A stretch of 64,000 nucleotides of DNA from NCBI GenBank assembly GCA_023101725.1, contig JALJCO010003469.1, positions 620,001 through 684,000 of the forward strand, written 5' to 3'. This DNA is from Atherinomorus stipes. Lineage: Eukaryota > Chordata > Actinopteri > Atheriniformes > Atherinidae. Of the stretch, positions 22,991 to 34,108 are shown piece by piece. The position numbers and the translations under genes were made by a program. The notes below the pieces were generated by a model. It was not told the DNA's origin, made no database searches, and was given only the letters and a program-made list of their open reading frames with translations. The number at the start of each line of letters is the position of its first letter. Position 1 is the first letter of the stretch.

Positions 22991-23990
22991 GTGCAAAATT
23001 TTTCAGAAATCCCTGCCCATCCACTGCTCCATCAATCCAATGATCCTGGGTTCAATCCCAGCTCCAGACTGGTTAAAATTCACCACTGTCTTACTAGTTC
23101 AGTTGGCCCATGCACCATAGTTACAACACCAACCCTAAAATCCTAACCGAATAAGTGCAGAATTTGCATGTCATGTGAACGTCCAGATTGGAGGTCAGCA
23201 AGACGTCAGGATCCAAGAAAAAGATGTAATAAAAACTTTCATTCTGCACCTACAGGAGACCTGATTTGGACGTCAAAAAATTATGTCAAATGTACGTCAT
23301 TTAAACGTCTCATTGCGCAGTGGGAGAGTTCCTAAAAATCCTGTAATTCCTTCTTTGCTAAACAGACGTTTTTCATGCTTGAATGATTCACAGGTTGGTA
23401 TTAAATGACAAACAAGAAAACAAATTTCTTTCAACATAGTCAGGCAAGAAACCCCCCCACACCCACATACCTATGCCCACACGCACACACACACGCACAC
23501 CGAAAAACAACAACAAAACAACCAAAAACAAACTTTAAAAATTGTTTGTCTATAAGAAGCTCAACGCTTATTTAGAGTGAAATAAAAAGAAACGGAGTTG
23601 TTATAAAATGACATTTTTTTAATTGTTTGCCACTTGTCTGGAACATCCATTTTTCTTTCCTTCCATCACAGCATTAGTTTTTTTAAAAATTGATTTTCCA
23701 TTGAAACCTCAGTGCTCTTTGCTGCTGGAGGTAACTTGCCTGTGCACGTCCTGTCAGTATCACGTGAAGTTTCCCTGGTGGTAGTAGTTTACTGTGGTAG
23801 CTGTGACTAAGTGTAAATCTATTTCTGGCATCCAGTTAACAGCATTTGCAAACAGTAGCAAACCACAAAGTATGTTGAGCACTCATGTTATTCAGTGTTG
23901 AAACTGCGACACACCCAAAACTCAGATTATTGTTTTCATTTATGAGTGAGTAAAATATGATTTATTAATGGCTTTGGAAAGTTACCAAGC
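22991..23990. other. Non-coding DNA with weak SINE-like and TIR-like traces
   Basis: A B-box-like GGGTTCAATCCC lies at 23048-23059 without a clear A-box. About 23160-23321 has repeated GACGTC/ACGTC words and ends CATTGCGCAGTGGG, similar in style to the CCCAG-ended elements elsewhere in the window. CA-rich sequence at 23450-23503. No gene seen. Confidence 0.4.
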
Positions 23991-23993
23991 TTG

Positions 23994-24015
23994 CCCCCCC
24001 CCCCCCCCCCCCCCC
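23994..24015. repeat. Poly(C) run of 22
   Basis: An uninterrupted run of 22 C. It is one of several C/G homopolymers in the window (also 34111-34125, 49181-49265, 63032-63050). Confidence 0.95.
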
Positions 24016-24146
24016 TTACCAATACTATATCTTTATTAATCACGACACCTAACTATTTATTTGTAGTGCCTTATTTGTAAACCTTGAACAAAGCTGGTTC
24101 AGATGGGACCAGAACTGGTTCTCTGGCCTCAAACTCTGTGATGTAA

Positions 24147-24365
24147 ATGGGCTCTATGCACAACTCCACTACTTCCTGAACTGCAATCAGCTCCTTTGTT
24201 TCCTGTCTTATATTACTGGACAAATTACGGGATTAATCCAGGTGTGTCTGACCTCAGTAAATAACCAGACACATCTGGATTAATCGGTCTGTTCAGTCAT
24301 GAAAGACAGGAAGCACAGGTGTTGGTGGAAGTCCTGGAAGTAGTGGAGTCATGCATATAGCCCAT
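24147..24365. mobile_element. Palindromic MITE (ATGGGCTNTATGCA ends)
   Basis: The left arm (GGGCTCTATGCACAACTCCAC, CTACTTCC, TTTCCTGTCTT, GGATTAATCCAG) is mirrored on the right (GGATTAATCG, AAAGACAGGAAGC, GGAAGTAGTGGAG, ATGCATATAGCCCAT). A half copy lies at 29207-29342. No coding content. Confidence 0.8.
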
Positions 24366-24369
24366 TATC

Positions 24370-25045
24370 CACATCCTTACAATATATCACATTTCTGCCA
24401 CTTTCACATTACAGAAAAGGCAGACATATGCATAGAATTATGCCACAGCCCTGAAAATGAATTAATCTTACAATATTTATCTTTTTATTCGTGAAACTGG
24501 GCTGTGTGACCCAAAACAAATACAATCAGCATTAAACCCAAGTGCATGCTGGTAAACCAAGTGAGCATCTAATGGTCACAGACAGGAGCTGAATCATGAA
24601 CAATCAAGCATCTGATTTTTGATGAGAACTTAAAAAGAGCAAAATGAAGCTGAGGAAAGTGGCCTGTGTGGAGGAAATCATAGCCGGGTAGTTTCATGGT
24701 AACAACAGTTTATATCCTTTGATTTATAAAGAAACGAATAGCTCACCATCTGAGAGCCCAAGGATTTTATTCAGTCTGGCTGTAAAGGGAATGTTGCTTC
24801 AGTGTCTGACATCTTAAAAACTCATTGATCTTTCCTCATTTGGATTTGGGCAGCCTGACTTACCCTGACTTAGAATTCAAAGGTCATGTTTTAAAAAAGT
24901 AACCTGAAGGTACTTACAGCAACTTAAATTACTTTTTGTTCATCATGTCATTCTGCGCTTTGTCCACTTTCACTGCCACATTCACCAAAAATGAAGAAGA
25001 ATTATCTTCAGGGCTAAATTATGCTCCATGTCATCATACAACTAG
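24370..25045. other. Non-coding DNA
   Basis: Nothing recognised. Confidence 0.5.
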
Positions 25046-26060
25046 AAAAGCACCCGGAGAGCACAGACCTCTGCCAAGCTGTTCGACTCCCTTATTTTTG
25101 TGTATTCTGGATCATTGTATCCTGAATTTTCTCTGGATCTGGATCAACTTTCGAAACATTATAGAACTCATTGAGATCCTTTCTTATATTTTTTTTACCA
25201 AACACTCAGACCATTTGTATGGAGTTATATGGAACAATTCCAAAAATGTGGCTTATTAGGATGATGTTCATGGAGGACTGTTTAGACAACAGGCTTACAG
25301 GTGAGGAATTCCAGGCTAGTTAAGGTGAATGCCTGGATGGAAGTGAGTGTGGTCTATAAACACAGAAATACTGTACAAAGCCATGAGGAACATTCGCTCA
25401 GCAAATAAACACATTCAAGGTATTAATTATTACTAATAAATCCCTTACAGTTAGGACTAAACATGCATATATGTTCAACACTCAGTTACAGTAACTGGCA
25501 TGTAACAGGTCAGCTAGTTTAATAGCACAAAAAGGCACATGGTGAATGGAGGAACACTTATGAATAAGCAAATCAGCTAAATAACATTAAAGACTAAATA
25601 CAACTAGTTTCTATAAGTAACTAGTTGTATTTCTGTTCAGGCACAAATGCAACTAGTTACACACAGCTCTTAACAGATGCACACAGTTCACCATATTCAA
25701 CTGGCTAGAAGTCTGTCCAGCAGTCTTCTTTCCTCGTGCTCACTGCTGCTCATAAGTTTTGTTTCTGCATCCTGACATCATGTGCTCAGTCCAGCAGCTG
25801 CACACTTCTGAAACAGAGGAGCACTCACGCCTCATCAACAGCCTTTCCAACATGGTCGATCGTCACAATGACAAAGAATCCTTCAAAACATTCCTGGATC
25901 CAGAAGGTGATCCGGATCACCACCAAAATTTAATGGGTTTGTCCTTCGGCTCAGGCCCACGGCTGGTGAAAATTTCAGGTCAATCTGTTTAGAACTTTTT
26001 CAGTAAAGTTGCTGACAGACAGACAGACGGATGGACCAACAGACGACTTTGCAGGTTTTG
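25046..26060 (+). repeat. Two fragments of a LINE-tail-like dispersed repeat
   Basis: Fragment A (25046-25200) begins with GCACCCGGAGAGCACAGACC and TCTGCCAAG. Fragment B (about 25880-26060) carries GATCCGGATCACCACCAAAA, TTAATGGGTTTG, AAAATTTCAGGTCAATC and a CAGACAGACAGACGGATGG run. I recognise these as two ends of a widely dispersed animal repeat, perhaps RTE-derived. The family is not certain. The 700 bases between show no relation and may be an unrelated insertion. Confidence 0.45.
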
Positions 26061-26144
26061 TGGGGATGGTGAAACCTTTCCCTGAATTTCTGCTCGGTTT
26101 CACACCTTAATCGGCTTCAGCTCCGTGTGGACTAGGCCCAAAAG

Positions 26145-26482
26145 TTGCAGGATTGTGGCTCTTGAGGACCAAACTTGGCCTGTCCCCATGAAACACAAAA
26201 TGGTCAAGGTTTCAAACCTTTCCACCTTGGAACCCGGTTTCAGACATGACCAGTTTCAGGAGGCTGGTTTAGTGAGGATGATAGGGCAGATTTTTCACAT
26301 TTTTTGGCAGTTTTGCTGTAATTTGGGGCCGTGTGGATGGCCCCTTAGATGTATCCCATTCTCCAACACACTTGAATCAAATGAATGGGTCTTGACGTGA
26401 GGTAATTCAGGTTTTTTGGTGAAGGAATGCATCTAAAGGTTGCTGGGTTGTGGCTCTCGATGACTGGACTTGGCCACCCCTG
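26145..26482. mobile_element. hAT-type MITE halves
   Basis: GTTGCAGGATTGTGGCTCTT with GAGGACCAAACTTGGCC (26145-26183) and GTTGCTGGGTTGTGGCTCTC with GGCCACCCCTG (26436-26482) are two copies of the same end. CTCCAACACACTTGAATCAA at 26361-26380 is the middle part. It is the same family as 7823-7868. GTGTGGAC/GTGTGGATGGCC motifs between suggest another small insertion. Confidence 0.5.
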
Positions 26483-26489
26483 GTCCAGG

Positions 26490-27514
26490 CCATCCCTCAG
26501 GATGCTGCTCCAAAACTCATCTATAACTTTTAGCATTGATGCTGATTTTCCAGAAGCAGTGTTTTCCAGATTGCTGAATTTTTGAGAGACCCTGCTTCTC
26601 TAATGTGATTCTTTCACACCAAGTTATACTGATCTGTTGATAATTAGTGTGATTAGTTGGGACGCTTCTCAAGCTGTTTCTTACATTTCCATCCTCTTCT
26701 CACTCCAGCCCAGTTTTTTGACTAGCTGTTACTATAGAAGTCAAGATGAGCACATTTGATTCATTTTCTCAGTAAGCATTTTTGATATTTTCTGTATTCC
26801 TTGAAAAAGACATTAATTTATCAGATCATCATTTTTAAATGACATTTATACCATGTCTCAAACAATGATCTATTTTTTTTTATAGATGTTTCTGTACATT
26901 GAGCCTCATACAATGACCCCTTCAGCCATTCCTTTGAGACTCTGGTGGCCATCTGACCAGGAAGTCAGCAGGCATCCACTCATGTCTGCTTTCTTACCTG
27001 TAAATGTAAAGATATTCCTTTGGTTGATTGACAGGCCCACACTGGCTCATGACCACAGAGATAAAAACAACATCAAACAGGCTGCATCAGGGTAATTAAT
27101 CACACTGCGTACGCACACATAAACACACACTGAGACCAAGCTTGTTGAACGGAGCTTTAAACAAGTCTTTTATGTGTAGTCTTAATTGGTCAGCCGTTCT
27201 GGGCCTCATGTAAAGGCAGCACCTCTCTCTGTTATTGTGCCAGCATGGATGCAAAGATCAGTCTCCATAACCAGCTGCCCGCTTTGTGCTTTCAGATAAA
27301 AGAAAAACTTCTTGAACTGTGGTTATGTTTATTTTTGTTTTTACAGAGACACAACAAAGTGTAACACTTCTTACTGTTTTCTCCGAGGACAGGCTGTGAA
27401 TACTTCATCTTAAAGTAAGTAATGTATTTGATATCATTGGCTAAACTGTGCTGGTCAGGTCAGATGTAGCAGTCAAGCAGTTTAGAAGAGGTTATCCTCA
27501 TTTATTCATTGTGC
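26490..27514. other. Non-coding DNA
   Basis: No gene or repeat recognised. The frame at 26886-27095 plus has no family features. Confidence 0.5.
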
Positions 27515-27870
27515 ACAGTACCATGCAAAAGTCACCAAATACTTCACTCCTACGAATATATATTCCCAGGAAAAAAAAAAGATATAGATGCAGTTTATCA
27601 AAACTGCACAAACTGTAAGAGTATACCACTGAAGGAGAATATTTGAGTGTTTGCGGATCTGAGCAGCTTTATTTTTCATCCCAGTCTGAAACCTCTTCAA
27701 CAAGCTTTCTATCATGTCTTTAATTTGTCCTCAGGACCAGTTCTCTAGGATCCATGAAGAGCTTTCCAAAGCTCGTCTTTGGATGTTTCTGCCTTTTGTT
27801 CTGTTCTCTGTCCAGACGATCTCACACTGATTCAGTAATGTTAAGGTTCTGGGGAGGACTTTACCATTAA
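27515..27870 (-). pseudogene. Tc1-like transposase relic, C-terminal part
   Basis: In the minus-strand reading, pieces such as PPQNLNITES, a REQNKRQKHPKDELWKAL-like stretch and MIESLLKRFQTGMKNKAAQ line up with the C-terminal end of Tc1-family transposases, from the PPQSPDLNPIE-type catalytic region to the end. Frames shift and stops occur. The low-coordinate edge (CAGTACCATGCAAAAGTC, 27517-27534) looks like a Tc1/mariner terminal repeat, which places the element's 3' end here. The rest of the transposase and the other end are not seen. It is inactive. Confidence 0.65.
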
Positions 27871-28079
27871 AGTGAACTTATCCACTGCCTATCTAGTCTA
27901 TTCCACTGTTACTATTACTGTGTGCCTTTTCTCAGATTATTCTCACTGTGTCATCCATTACTATTGATAATACAACTGGTGTAGTTATTACTTCTTCTAT
28001 GGATGCTACTAACTGACTTTTTTGTCTTTGCTTTCTATGTCACCATTGCTGGAGATGATATTCATCCACCTGATGAGGA

Positions 28080-28410
28080 CATCTTGGGGTACCTGGCTTG
28101 TGGAAATCCCTGTGTGAGGTCTAGGTTGAAACTCTTGGGAAATAAAAGGGTTCTGGCTATAACCTTCAGTAAGGGTCACTGGTGGTACCCTTTGACCATT
28201 GTAGGATTCAGTGTCGAACCTTTCATGGAAGTTCTGAGTAGAATCTTGTATTGATGGTTCTGGATTCAAGGTTCCAGTCAGAACCCTTTGAAAAAGTTTA
28301 ACTTATAACCCATACAAAGGGTTCTAACAGGTACCAATAAGGGTGCTCCTATGAGAACAAGCTAAAGAACCTTACATGGTTACAGAGAGCACTTTTATTT
28401 CTAAGAGTTT
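28080..28410. repeat. Probable dispersed repeat (GGGTTCT-rich)
   Basis: Several copies of AAGGGTTCT/AGAACCCTTTG occur in both orientations (28147, 28279, 28316). An edge at about 28361-28410 (AAGAACCTTACATGGTTACA, CACTTTTATTTCTAAGAG) resembles the end of a fish MITE. Limits are approximate. Confidence 0.4.
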
Positions 28411-29206
28411 ACTTAAAGAAACGCCACAAATCCCACCAAAAATAATGATAACCTTGGTCACTGAGGATAAATACACAAAGCAAAACCTGTTTGGAATAAC
28501 TGAGTTAAGATGAGAAGAACGATCAGGCTGACTGCGGCACATTAACAGCTTGATGACTCCTTGTGAAAGAACATAGGAAGCAAAGTGATGAAGATTTATG
28601 AAATTCTCCTTGGCTGTTATTAACCAAACTGCTGGAGCTATGCATTCTTTGTTTATTAACAGCCTTTCTTTTCTTTCTGGTTTTCTGGTCCTGACCTTCG
28701 TTCTAACACCTCCAGTCACACAGGTTTGGTTTTTGCACATCCCAACATCCTTCTTTCACCCTCTGCTTTGAAAGAAAGTGCTTTCCCATTTCATTTGTCT
28801 CACCTCTAAATTTATCTGTTCTTACACTTCTCTTTCATGATACAGTTTTCATAAGCTAGGGGGTGGGGGTAGTTTTTAAAAGAGAAGTCCACCATTTCAG
28901 TATAAAGGTGAGGTAGTTTATAACCCTTTGAGGAGTTTTTTCTCACCTGCACAATCTACTTTCTTTTTGTTGTATGTTCTTATACTTGTTTTTTATATTG
29001 TGCAAATAAAGGAAAATGAAAGGAAAATGAAAAATTTCAGTTGATTCACAGATGTATCTGGAGCTGGAGGACAGAAACCAACAGAACTTCAACCTTTGGA
29101 TGGTGTATCTGTATCCTGTGAGGCTCATCGGTTAACCGGGTTGGTTTTACATGTTTATGAAGACTTGGTTTGATGTTAATTTCATACATTCCCAGCATCA
29201 CCAACT
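28411..29206. other. Non-coding DNA
   Basis: No gene recognised. The frame at 28372-28740 minus has no identifiable family. Confidence 0.45.
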
Positions 29207-29342
29207 GATTAATCCAGGTGTGTCTGACCTCAATAACTGGCCAAACATACCTGGATTAATCAATTTGTCCAGTAATGAAAGACAGGAAGCAAAGGTGCTG
29301 TCTGAAGTTCAGGAAGTAGTGAAACTGTGCATGTAGCCCATT
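29207..29342 (+). mobile_element. Half copy of the palindromic MITE at 24147
   Basis: GATTAATCCAGGTGTGTCTG, CTGGATTAATC, GAAAGACAGGAAGC and GGAAGTAGTG follow in the same order as in the right half of the complete copy. It ends ATGTAGCCCATTTA. Confidence 0.75.
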
Positions 29343-30329
29343 TACAGGAAGACGCAAGTTTCTACTGTAGAGTCGTGCACAATTATGAGATGTGTGCATT
29401 CTTTCATGGACATCGAGGGGAAGGAGAACATAAGGGAGAATGGGAGAGTTTTTCACAATGGGAAAAACAGTTTTGGGCGGGGCTTACAGTTCAAGCTAAA
29501 TGGTCTCCTCACTCATGGTTTAAAGTTGTGCAGCATCACGTATAGCTCCTTTAGGTAACTAATTTGTTATCTCAGACTTCATTGAAAAAAAGAGATGGAT
29601 ATCATCAGAATTATAGAGGAAACTTATGTCATGCTTTCTGATGGTGGTCCCTGAAGGAAACATGATGAAAACAAGAGTGGTCCAATCCAGAATCCTGTGG
29701 GATACCGTATCTGATTCAGATCATCGAGAACATATCATTTACTTACTGAAATCTGTCGGATCAATATGACCTAAACCAGTCCAAACATGTACCTAAAACC
29801 GTAATGAAATGTTAAAGTCTGTGATGAGATTCTGCAGTCAGTGCAGCCAAATGCAGCGCTGAAGGGACTTTCACATGCTAAAAAGTTTGTGCTTCGGGAT
29901 GGTGGTCCTTATTATCATCCTGATGGTTGCGCTCTGAAAGGTCAGTGGAAACTAGGTCAAAGTTCAAATAATTTGCACTTTGAGTGCAGCGGCAAAACCC
30001 TGAGGGTAGTGGTACTACTTCGTCGGGCACCACCAGAAACAATTGAGTTTAAAGTACATTTAACATCAGGGTCAGAGTTAATAGTATCCTGTTCTACATC
30101 TAAGCAGTGATTGATCTGTTAGAACACGCTTTTCAGGATAAATGGCACTCCTTGGATTTAAGATAATACCATTTTCTTTCTAGTTTTCTTGATATTTGCT
30201 TTGGGGAACGTAATTGCGGTTTGGGCAACTGCATCTACTCTGACTCACAACTAACTTCCCAGGTAGAACAACAGCATCAGGAGAAGAAGAAAAACAGAAA
30301 GGATTTCCTCCAGTGGAGGAGTTTTCTTT
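29343..30329. other. Mostly non-coding DNA
   Basis: Apart from the unrecognised frame at 29841-30110, nothing was identified. Confidence 0.4.
29841..30110 (+). CDS. Unrecognised 89-codon frame
   Basis: I do not recognise this product. The frame is open for 89 residues with balanced amino-acid use, no signal peptide and no membrane segment. The N-terminal half is glycine- and histidine-containing (residues 20-35). The C-terminal half (residues 48-84) alternates hydrophobic and polar residues like a beta-strand-rich domain fragment. The start is arbitrary: open sequence before the ATG is short, with no identifiable promoter. No neighbouring gene supports it. It may be an old transposon frame, a decayed exon or chance. 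Confidence 0.15.
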   Translation: MQPNAALKGLSHAKKFVLRDGGPYYHPDGCALKGQWKLGQSSNNLHFECSGKTLRVVVLLRRAPPETIEFKVHLTSGSELIVSCSTSKQ

Positions 30330-30449
30330 GGGTTTAGTAAGAGAGAATGGACGGGGCCTGTGGACCCTATGGAGGAGTTACTCATCCACAATGAAATGAG
30401 TCTGTTGTGGGTGGTTTGGACATCTAATTAGGATTCTTTCCAGCGAGGC
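30330..30449 (+). pseudogene. RTE-like LINE 3' end, upstream part
   Basis: The translation runs through EWTGPVDPMEELL and a LLWVVWTSN-like stretch that matches the RWFGHLxRMP region near the C-terminus of fish RTE-type LINEs. The sequence resumes at 32336 after a 1.9-kb insertion. It is heavily mutated. Confidence 0.55.
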
Positions 30450-31299
30450 CAGTGTTAGGCAGGGGCAAGAGGGGGCACTGCCCCCCCCAAACAAACACTG
30501 TGCCCTCTCAAATCCAAAATGCTCTTTTTTCCGGCATCACTCCACATCGTTCTGTGCTCCTGCACGCCGCGTGTCGACTGCGGGAGGATCTACTGTCTGC
30601 AGAGCTCTGCTCGGGGGCTAGTTCTGCATCTACCATGGATAGGAAAATTAAAAATATATAAACGTTGCATCGTCCATGCTGTCAAGTCAGACTCTCTGTC
30701 AACTGATGGCCAGGTGCATGCAGAGGCAGTGTTTGTAATGGATAAAGTGTGTAAGCGCCCAAACTGCATTCTGTGAGGGCGGACCGTGTACTAGAGGAAA
30801 AAGAAAATATATTTAGGCAATACATAATTTAGGCTTATATGTACAATCGCAAACCAGCGCACGAGAGCAAAAGAAAAGGTTTAATTTCAGCTCGTTTTCA
30901 CATCAAGTTTTGGGGAGGTCTGCCCGTTTTCTGTGAAGGCCAAATGTCACATGTTGCTGAGAAAGTTGCTGTCACCCACAGTGTGGGGAAAAAAGGAGAG
31001 GGGCGGGGGGAAAGAGAAAGTGCATGTGAATTACATGTCTAAAACAGATGTAAAATAAACGGAACATCCTTACCCGTGCTGTAAGTTTGACTCTTTTTCC
31101 ACTCTTGTTGCTTTCAGCAGCTCATAGGGAGCTTTATATGGACTTTCTGTATCTGTTTTAACCAAACTCAGACTGTAGACGACAGTGTGAGCTTAGAATA
31201 AAAGATATTGATGGTGATTGTTAAAACTTTGATGGAGGATATTTGATTTATTCTTATTTTATTTACCCTATTTTTGTTTATATTTTCTGGCCTATTATT

Positions 31300-31372
31300 G
31301 TTGACAGTTTCTGTTTCCCCCTGAGGGATTGCCACCTTATTGTGGTCTAGGGGTTTAATGGTCAGCTCCATT
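31300..31372 (+). repeat. LINE 5'-region-like fragment, copy 1
   Basis: GAGGGATTGCCACCTTATTG, then TGTGGTCTAGGGGTTTA, matches the second copy at 32045-32110 (AAAGGGATTGCACCTTTTTG, TGTGGTCAGAGGGTTTG). Both resemble a widely dispersed fish RTE-type 5' region. Confidence 0.45.
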
Positions 31373-31455
31373 TGGTTGTGTTTGCTTAAACAAACAAAAA
31401 AACAAACACAAAAATATATTTTATACACATACACACACACATTTATATATGTATA

Positions 31456-31802
31456 TACACGACCATAAAAAATTAGAGACCACCCTTGTCATCAAAAATA
31501 ATGGTTATGCAATCAAGTACCAACTGTGGGGTGAATCATGTGACTAAAAGAGACAGAAAAAAATCTAGAATGCCTAAAAGCTGTTTTTGGCAGCACAATG
31601 CCATAATTATTGATGTAAGAACTTAATAACAAAAATCACTTATGAAGAAAAGCATGAAAATGGCAGATATCAGTTATTAGACTCTTATGAGCTATTTTCG
31701 TTATTTGTCCAGAGAAATCTACTTTTAGTAGTACCAGGCATTAAAATGACCAAGAAATATGACAAAACAAGGGTGGTCTCTTCATTTTTCCATGGCTCTC
31801 TA
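31456..31802. mobile_element. Tc1/mariner-type MITE inserted in a TA repeat
   Basis: Left end TACACGACCATAAAAAATTA, then GAGACCACCCTTG. The right end is the inverted partner: CAAGGGTGGTCTCTTC then TTTTTCCATGGCTCTCTA. TA flanks at 31454-31455 and 31803-31804 fit the Tc1/mariner target. No transposase frame. Confidence 0.8.
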
Positions 31803-31871
31803 TATATACATATACAGTATATATATATGTGTGTGTGTGTGTGTATATATATATACTGTATATATATACTG

Positions 31872-31912
<41 letters not shown>
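31801..31912. repeat. TA/TG compound microsatellite
   Basis: Long TA runs interrupted by a TG run (31828-31843) and three CTGTATG/CAGTATA-like interruptions. It is nearly self-complementary over its whole length. Frames across it on both strands are low-complexity shadows. Confidence 0.95.
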
Positions 31913-31915
<3 letters not shown>

Positions 31916-32044
31916 GTTGATTTTAGATACATGTATGTCTAATGGCAGTTTAATAAGACAATTCTTATGTTGTTGGTTGCTTAACCTTCAAAAATATATA
32001 TTTATTTCTTATTTTTGTTATCATTTATAATTGATATTTTCTGT

Positions 32045-32190
32045 TTTCCGCCAAAGGGATTGCACCTTTTTGTGGTCAGAGGGTTTGCGTGCCTCAGTGA
32101 CCCTAAGAGCTACAGGTATACCAGCAGTAGCTTTGGTTTTGGGTTGGACATCTACGCTGGACAGGTCTAGAGGCCTGATAAACTGCAATC
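32045..32190 (+). repeat. LINE 5'-region-like fragment, copy 2
   Basis: Contains GGGATTGCACC, TTGTGGTCAGAGGGTTTGCG, CCTCAGTGACCCTAAGAGCT. This order is typical of the 5' region of a fish RTE-type LINE. It is related to 31300-31372. Confidence 0.5.
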
Positions 32191-32335
32191 CATTTCTTGG
32201 GAGATGAACTCTGCTAACAACCCAAGAAAACAGTTATTAATAACAAAAAATAGGCTGAAGCATGACGTGTACACACAATGCCCCCTTCACATTTCTGCAT
32301 GCCCTCTCATGTATGTGTTCCAGGAGCCAGCCCTG

Positions 32336-32523
32336 CTCCAAGGAAGGTCCTGTAAAGATTAGATCTGAAGCAGACCCAGGTCTCACTGGAGAGTTCATAT
32401 GTCCGTAGGAAAGAGGTAGCGGAGAGGTCTAAGGAGTAGGACGTTTGGAATCCCTGCTTAGATGGTTGCCCCAAAACTGGAACTTGGATGGCAGTCAGAA
32501 AATGGATGGATGGATGGATGGAT
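32336..32523 (+). pseudogene. RTE-like LINE 3' end with GGAT tail
   Basis: The sequence shows GCAGACCCAGGTCTCACTGG, GGAATCCCTGCTTAGATGGT and TGCCCCAAAACTGG, then a GGATGGATGGATGGATGG tail (32503-32523). This order is typical of the end of RTE-type (Rex3-like) fish LINEs. It continues the piece at 30330-30449. Confidence 0.75.
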
Positions 32524-32524
32524 G

Positions 32525-34108
32525 GACTTAATTTAAATCAAAGAATGGAAAGTCATATAAATACACTCCAAGAAGAGATAAAGCACACCTCTATTCTTGC
32601 AGCAGAGTGAGGTGGATCTCTGGCTGTCTTCTCATGCTGAATTTTTAGTGGACAGGAAACTGGATTCTAAATTTTTCTGTTGCCATGGGGATGTGAGTTC
32701 CCTTGATTAATGAATTAAGAACACTCAACAGTGCTGTAGGTGCTCTGAGGTGATCAAATTTAAATATAACTGTAAACCATTCACCTTTCTCACAGGAAAT
32801 GACCATAAAGAGGCCCAAAGTAAAAAAGAACCTGATGCACAACCACTAGAACTACGAAAAGAGAACAATGAAACATACACCCACTAAAAAACAAATCAAA
32901 AATCAGAGTCAAAAAGAGTCTCTGCACAACAGGAATAATGTTCTGGGAAAACTCTGGTGCTGGCATCAGGATGGAGCTCATATTACAAATCCATCCTCAC
33001 AGAGCCATTAGCATGGCTTTCTGTTAGCTTTTGTTTTCTGAATCTGGGACCCTGAACAGTCCAGCTTTCATGTCTGTCCAGTGCTCCTCACATCTCATTT
33101 CTCTGTCCATTTTTATCCTTTTTAGTCTTGTCCCCCATGGTGTATTTATCCAAAGATTCCCTCCTGGACCCAGCACCAGTACAGCTGGACATAGAGAATA
33201 CGGAGCCCCATCCACAGCAGAATACTAATGTCCATTGATCTTTCATATACATATCATTTCAATCACAGGAATAGCATCCTCCAATCCTCAAGATTTATTG
33301 TGATCAATGTGCAATAACCATAAAAGCTATGGAGCTGGGGTTGAGGTGGGCAGGATTAACAATTATGTATGCTTAAAGCGAAGATTATGCAGCGGTCATC
33401 TGACACGGCCGTCCAGCTTCAAGTCCGTGGGCAAACAAACACTGCATTCATGGCTGAGAGACAAAAGCAGAGAAACTTGTTTCCCTTCTTGGTAAGGAGA
33501 GTGGGAGTTAATTAAAACGTGAGACACCTCTCTGAATATCTTTAGCACTGTTTTCAAGCTGCTTTCCAACGCCCAAGAGTAAAAGAGAAGATGAGCACAG
33601 GCTCGAGGAGGTGAAAGAGAGAAAAATGAGATGGAGGGCAGCAAACACAGCACTATTCCAACACAGATCTGACTAGACACGCTAAAGCTGCAAATTGCTT
33701 TTAGCACTCAATTTCTCACCTTAATTAAAAGAGGAGTGAGATCCAGTTACAGTTACAGGCTGCCTCATTTTCAGCATCTGCTTTCCATGACAAAAGTGGG
33801 ACAATGGTGGGGCGGGTGTTTCTTTTTTTTTTCTTTCTATCTTCTTTTGCCTGCAGCTTTCTTATTTTAAAACACTGAGTGGTGCTGAGTCAGGTCCAAC
33901 TCTGATGCTCAACCTGTGGTGTGAGACTTCAGTAGATTGAATTGCAATTAGCTGTGCTCGCAGCAGCTTGTTCTGTGGATAACACCACAGAACGTCCTCT
34001 ATTTCTGTCTTTTTGTTAACTCAACCCAACAGTCAAATATCTGCAGAGGCCCATCGGAGGCCTGGTTAATTAAACTCACAAGTCATCCATGTGGTTATAC
34101 CCTATCAT
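32525..34108. other. Non-coding DNA
   Basis: No gene, RNA or clear mobile element recognised. Confidence 0.5.

Larger units (their letters stand above)
30450..32335. mobile_element. hAT-like insertion into the RTE LINE tail
   Basis: Left edge CAGTGTTAGGCAGGGGC and right edge GGAGCCAGCCCTG are imperfect inverted repeats of hAT style. Both are followed inward by AGGGGGCA/TGCCCCC and a GCCCTCTC motif. The two LINE pieces read into each other across it, which supports an insertion. I did not find an 8-bp duplication, so the exact edges are uncertain. No transposase frame is visible. It contains a Tc1/mariner MITE and a microsatellite. Confidence 0.5.

Noticed and set aside
31741..32030. Frames rich in Tyr and Ile on both strands
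   Set aside because: They are translations of the TA/TG microsatellite and the edge of a MITE.
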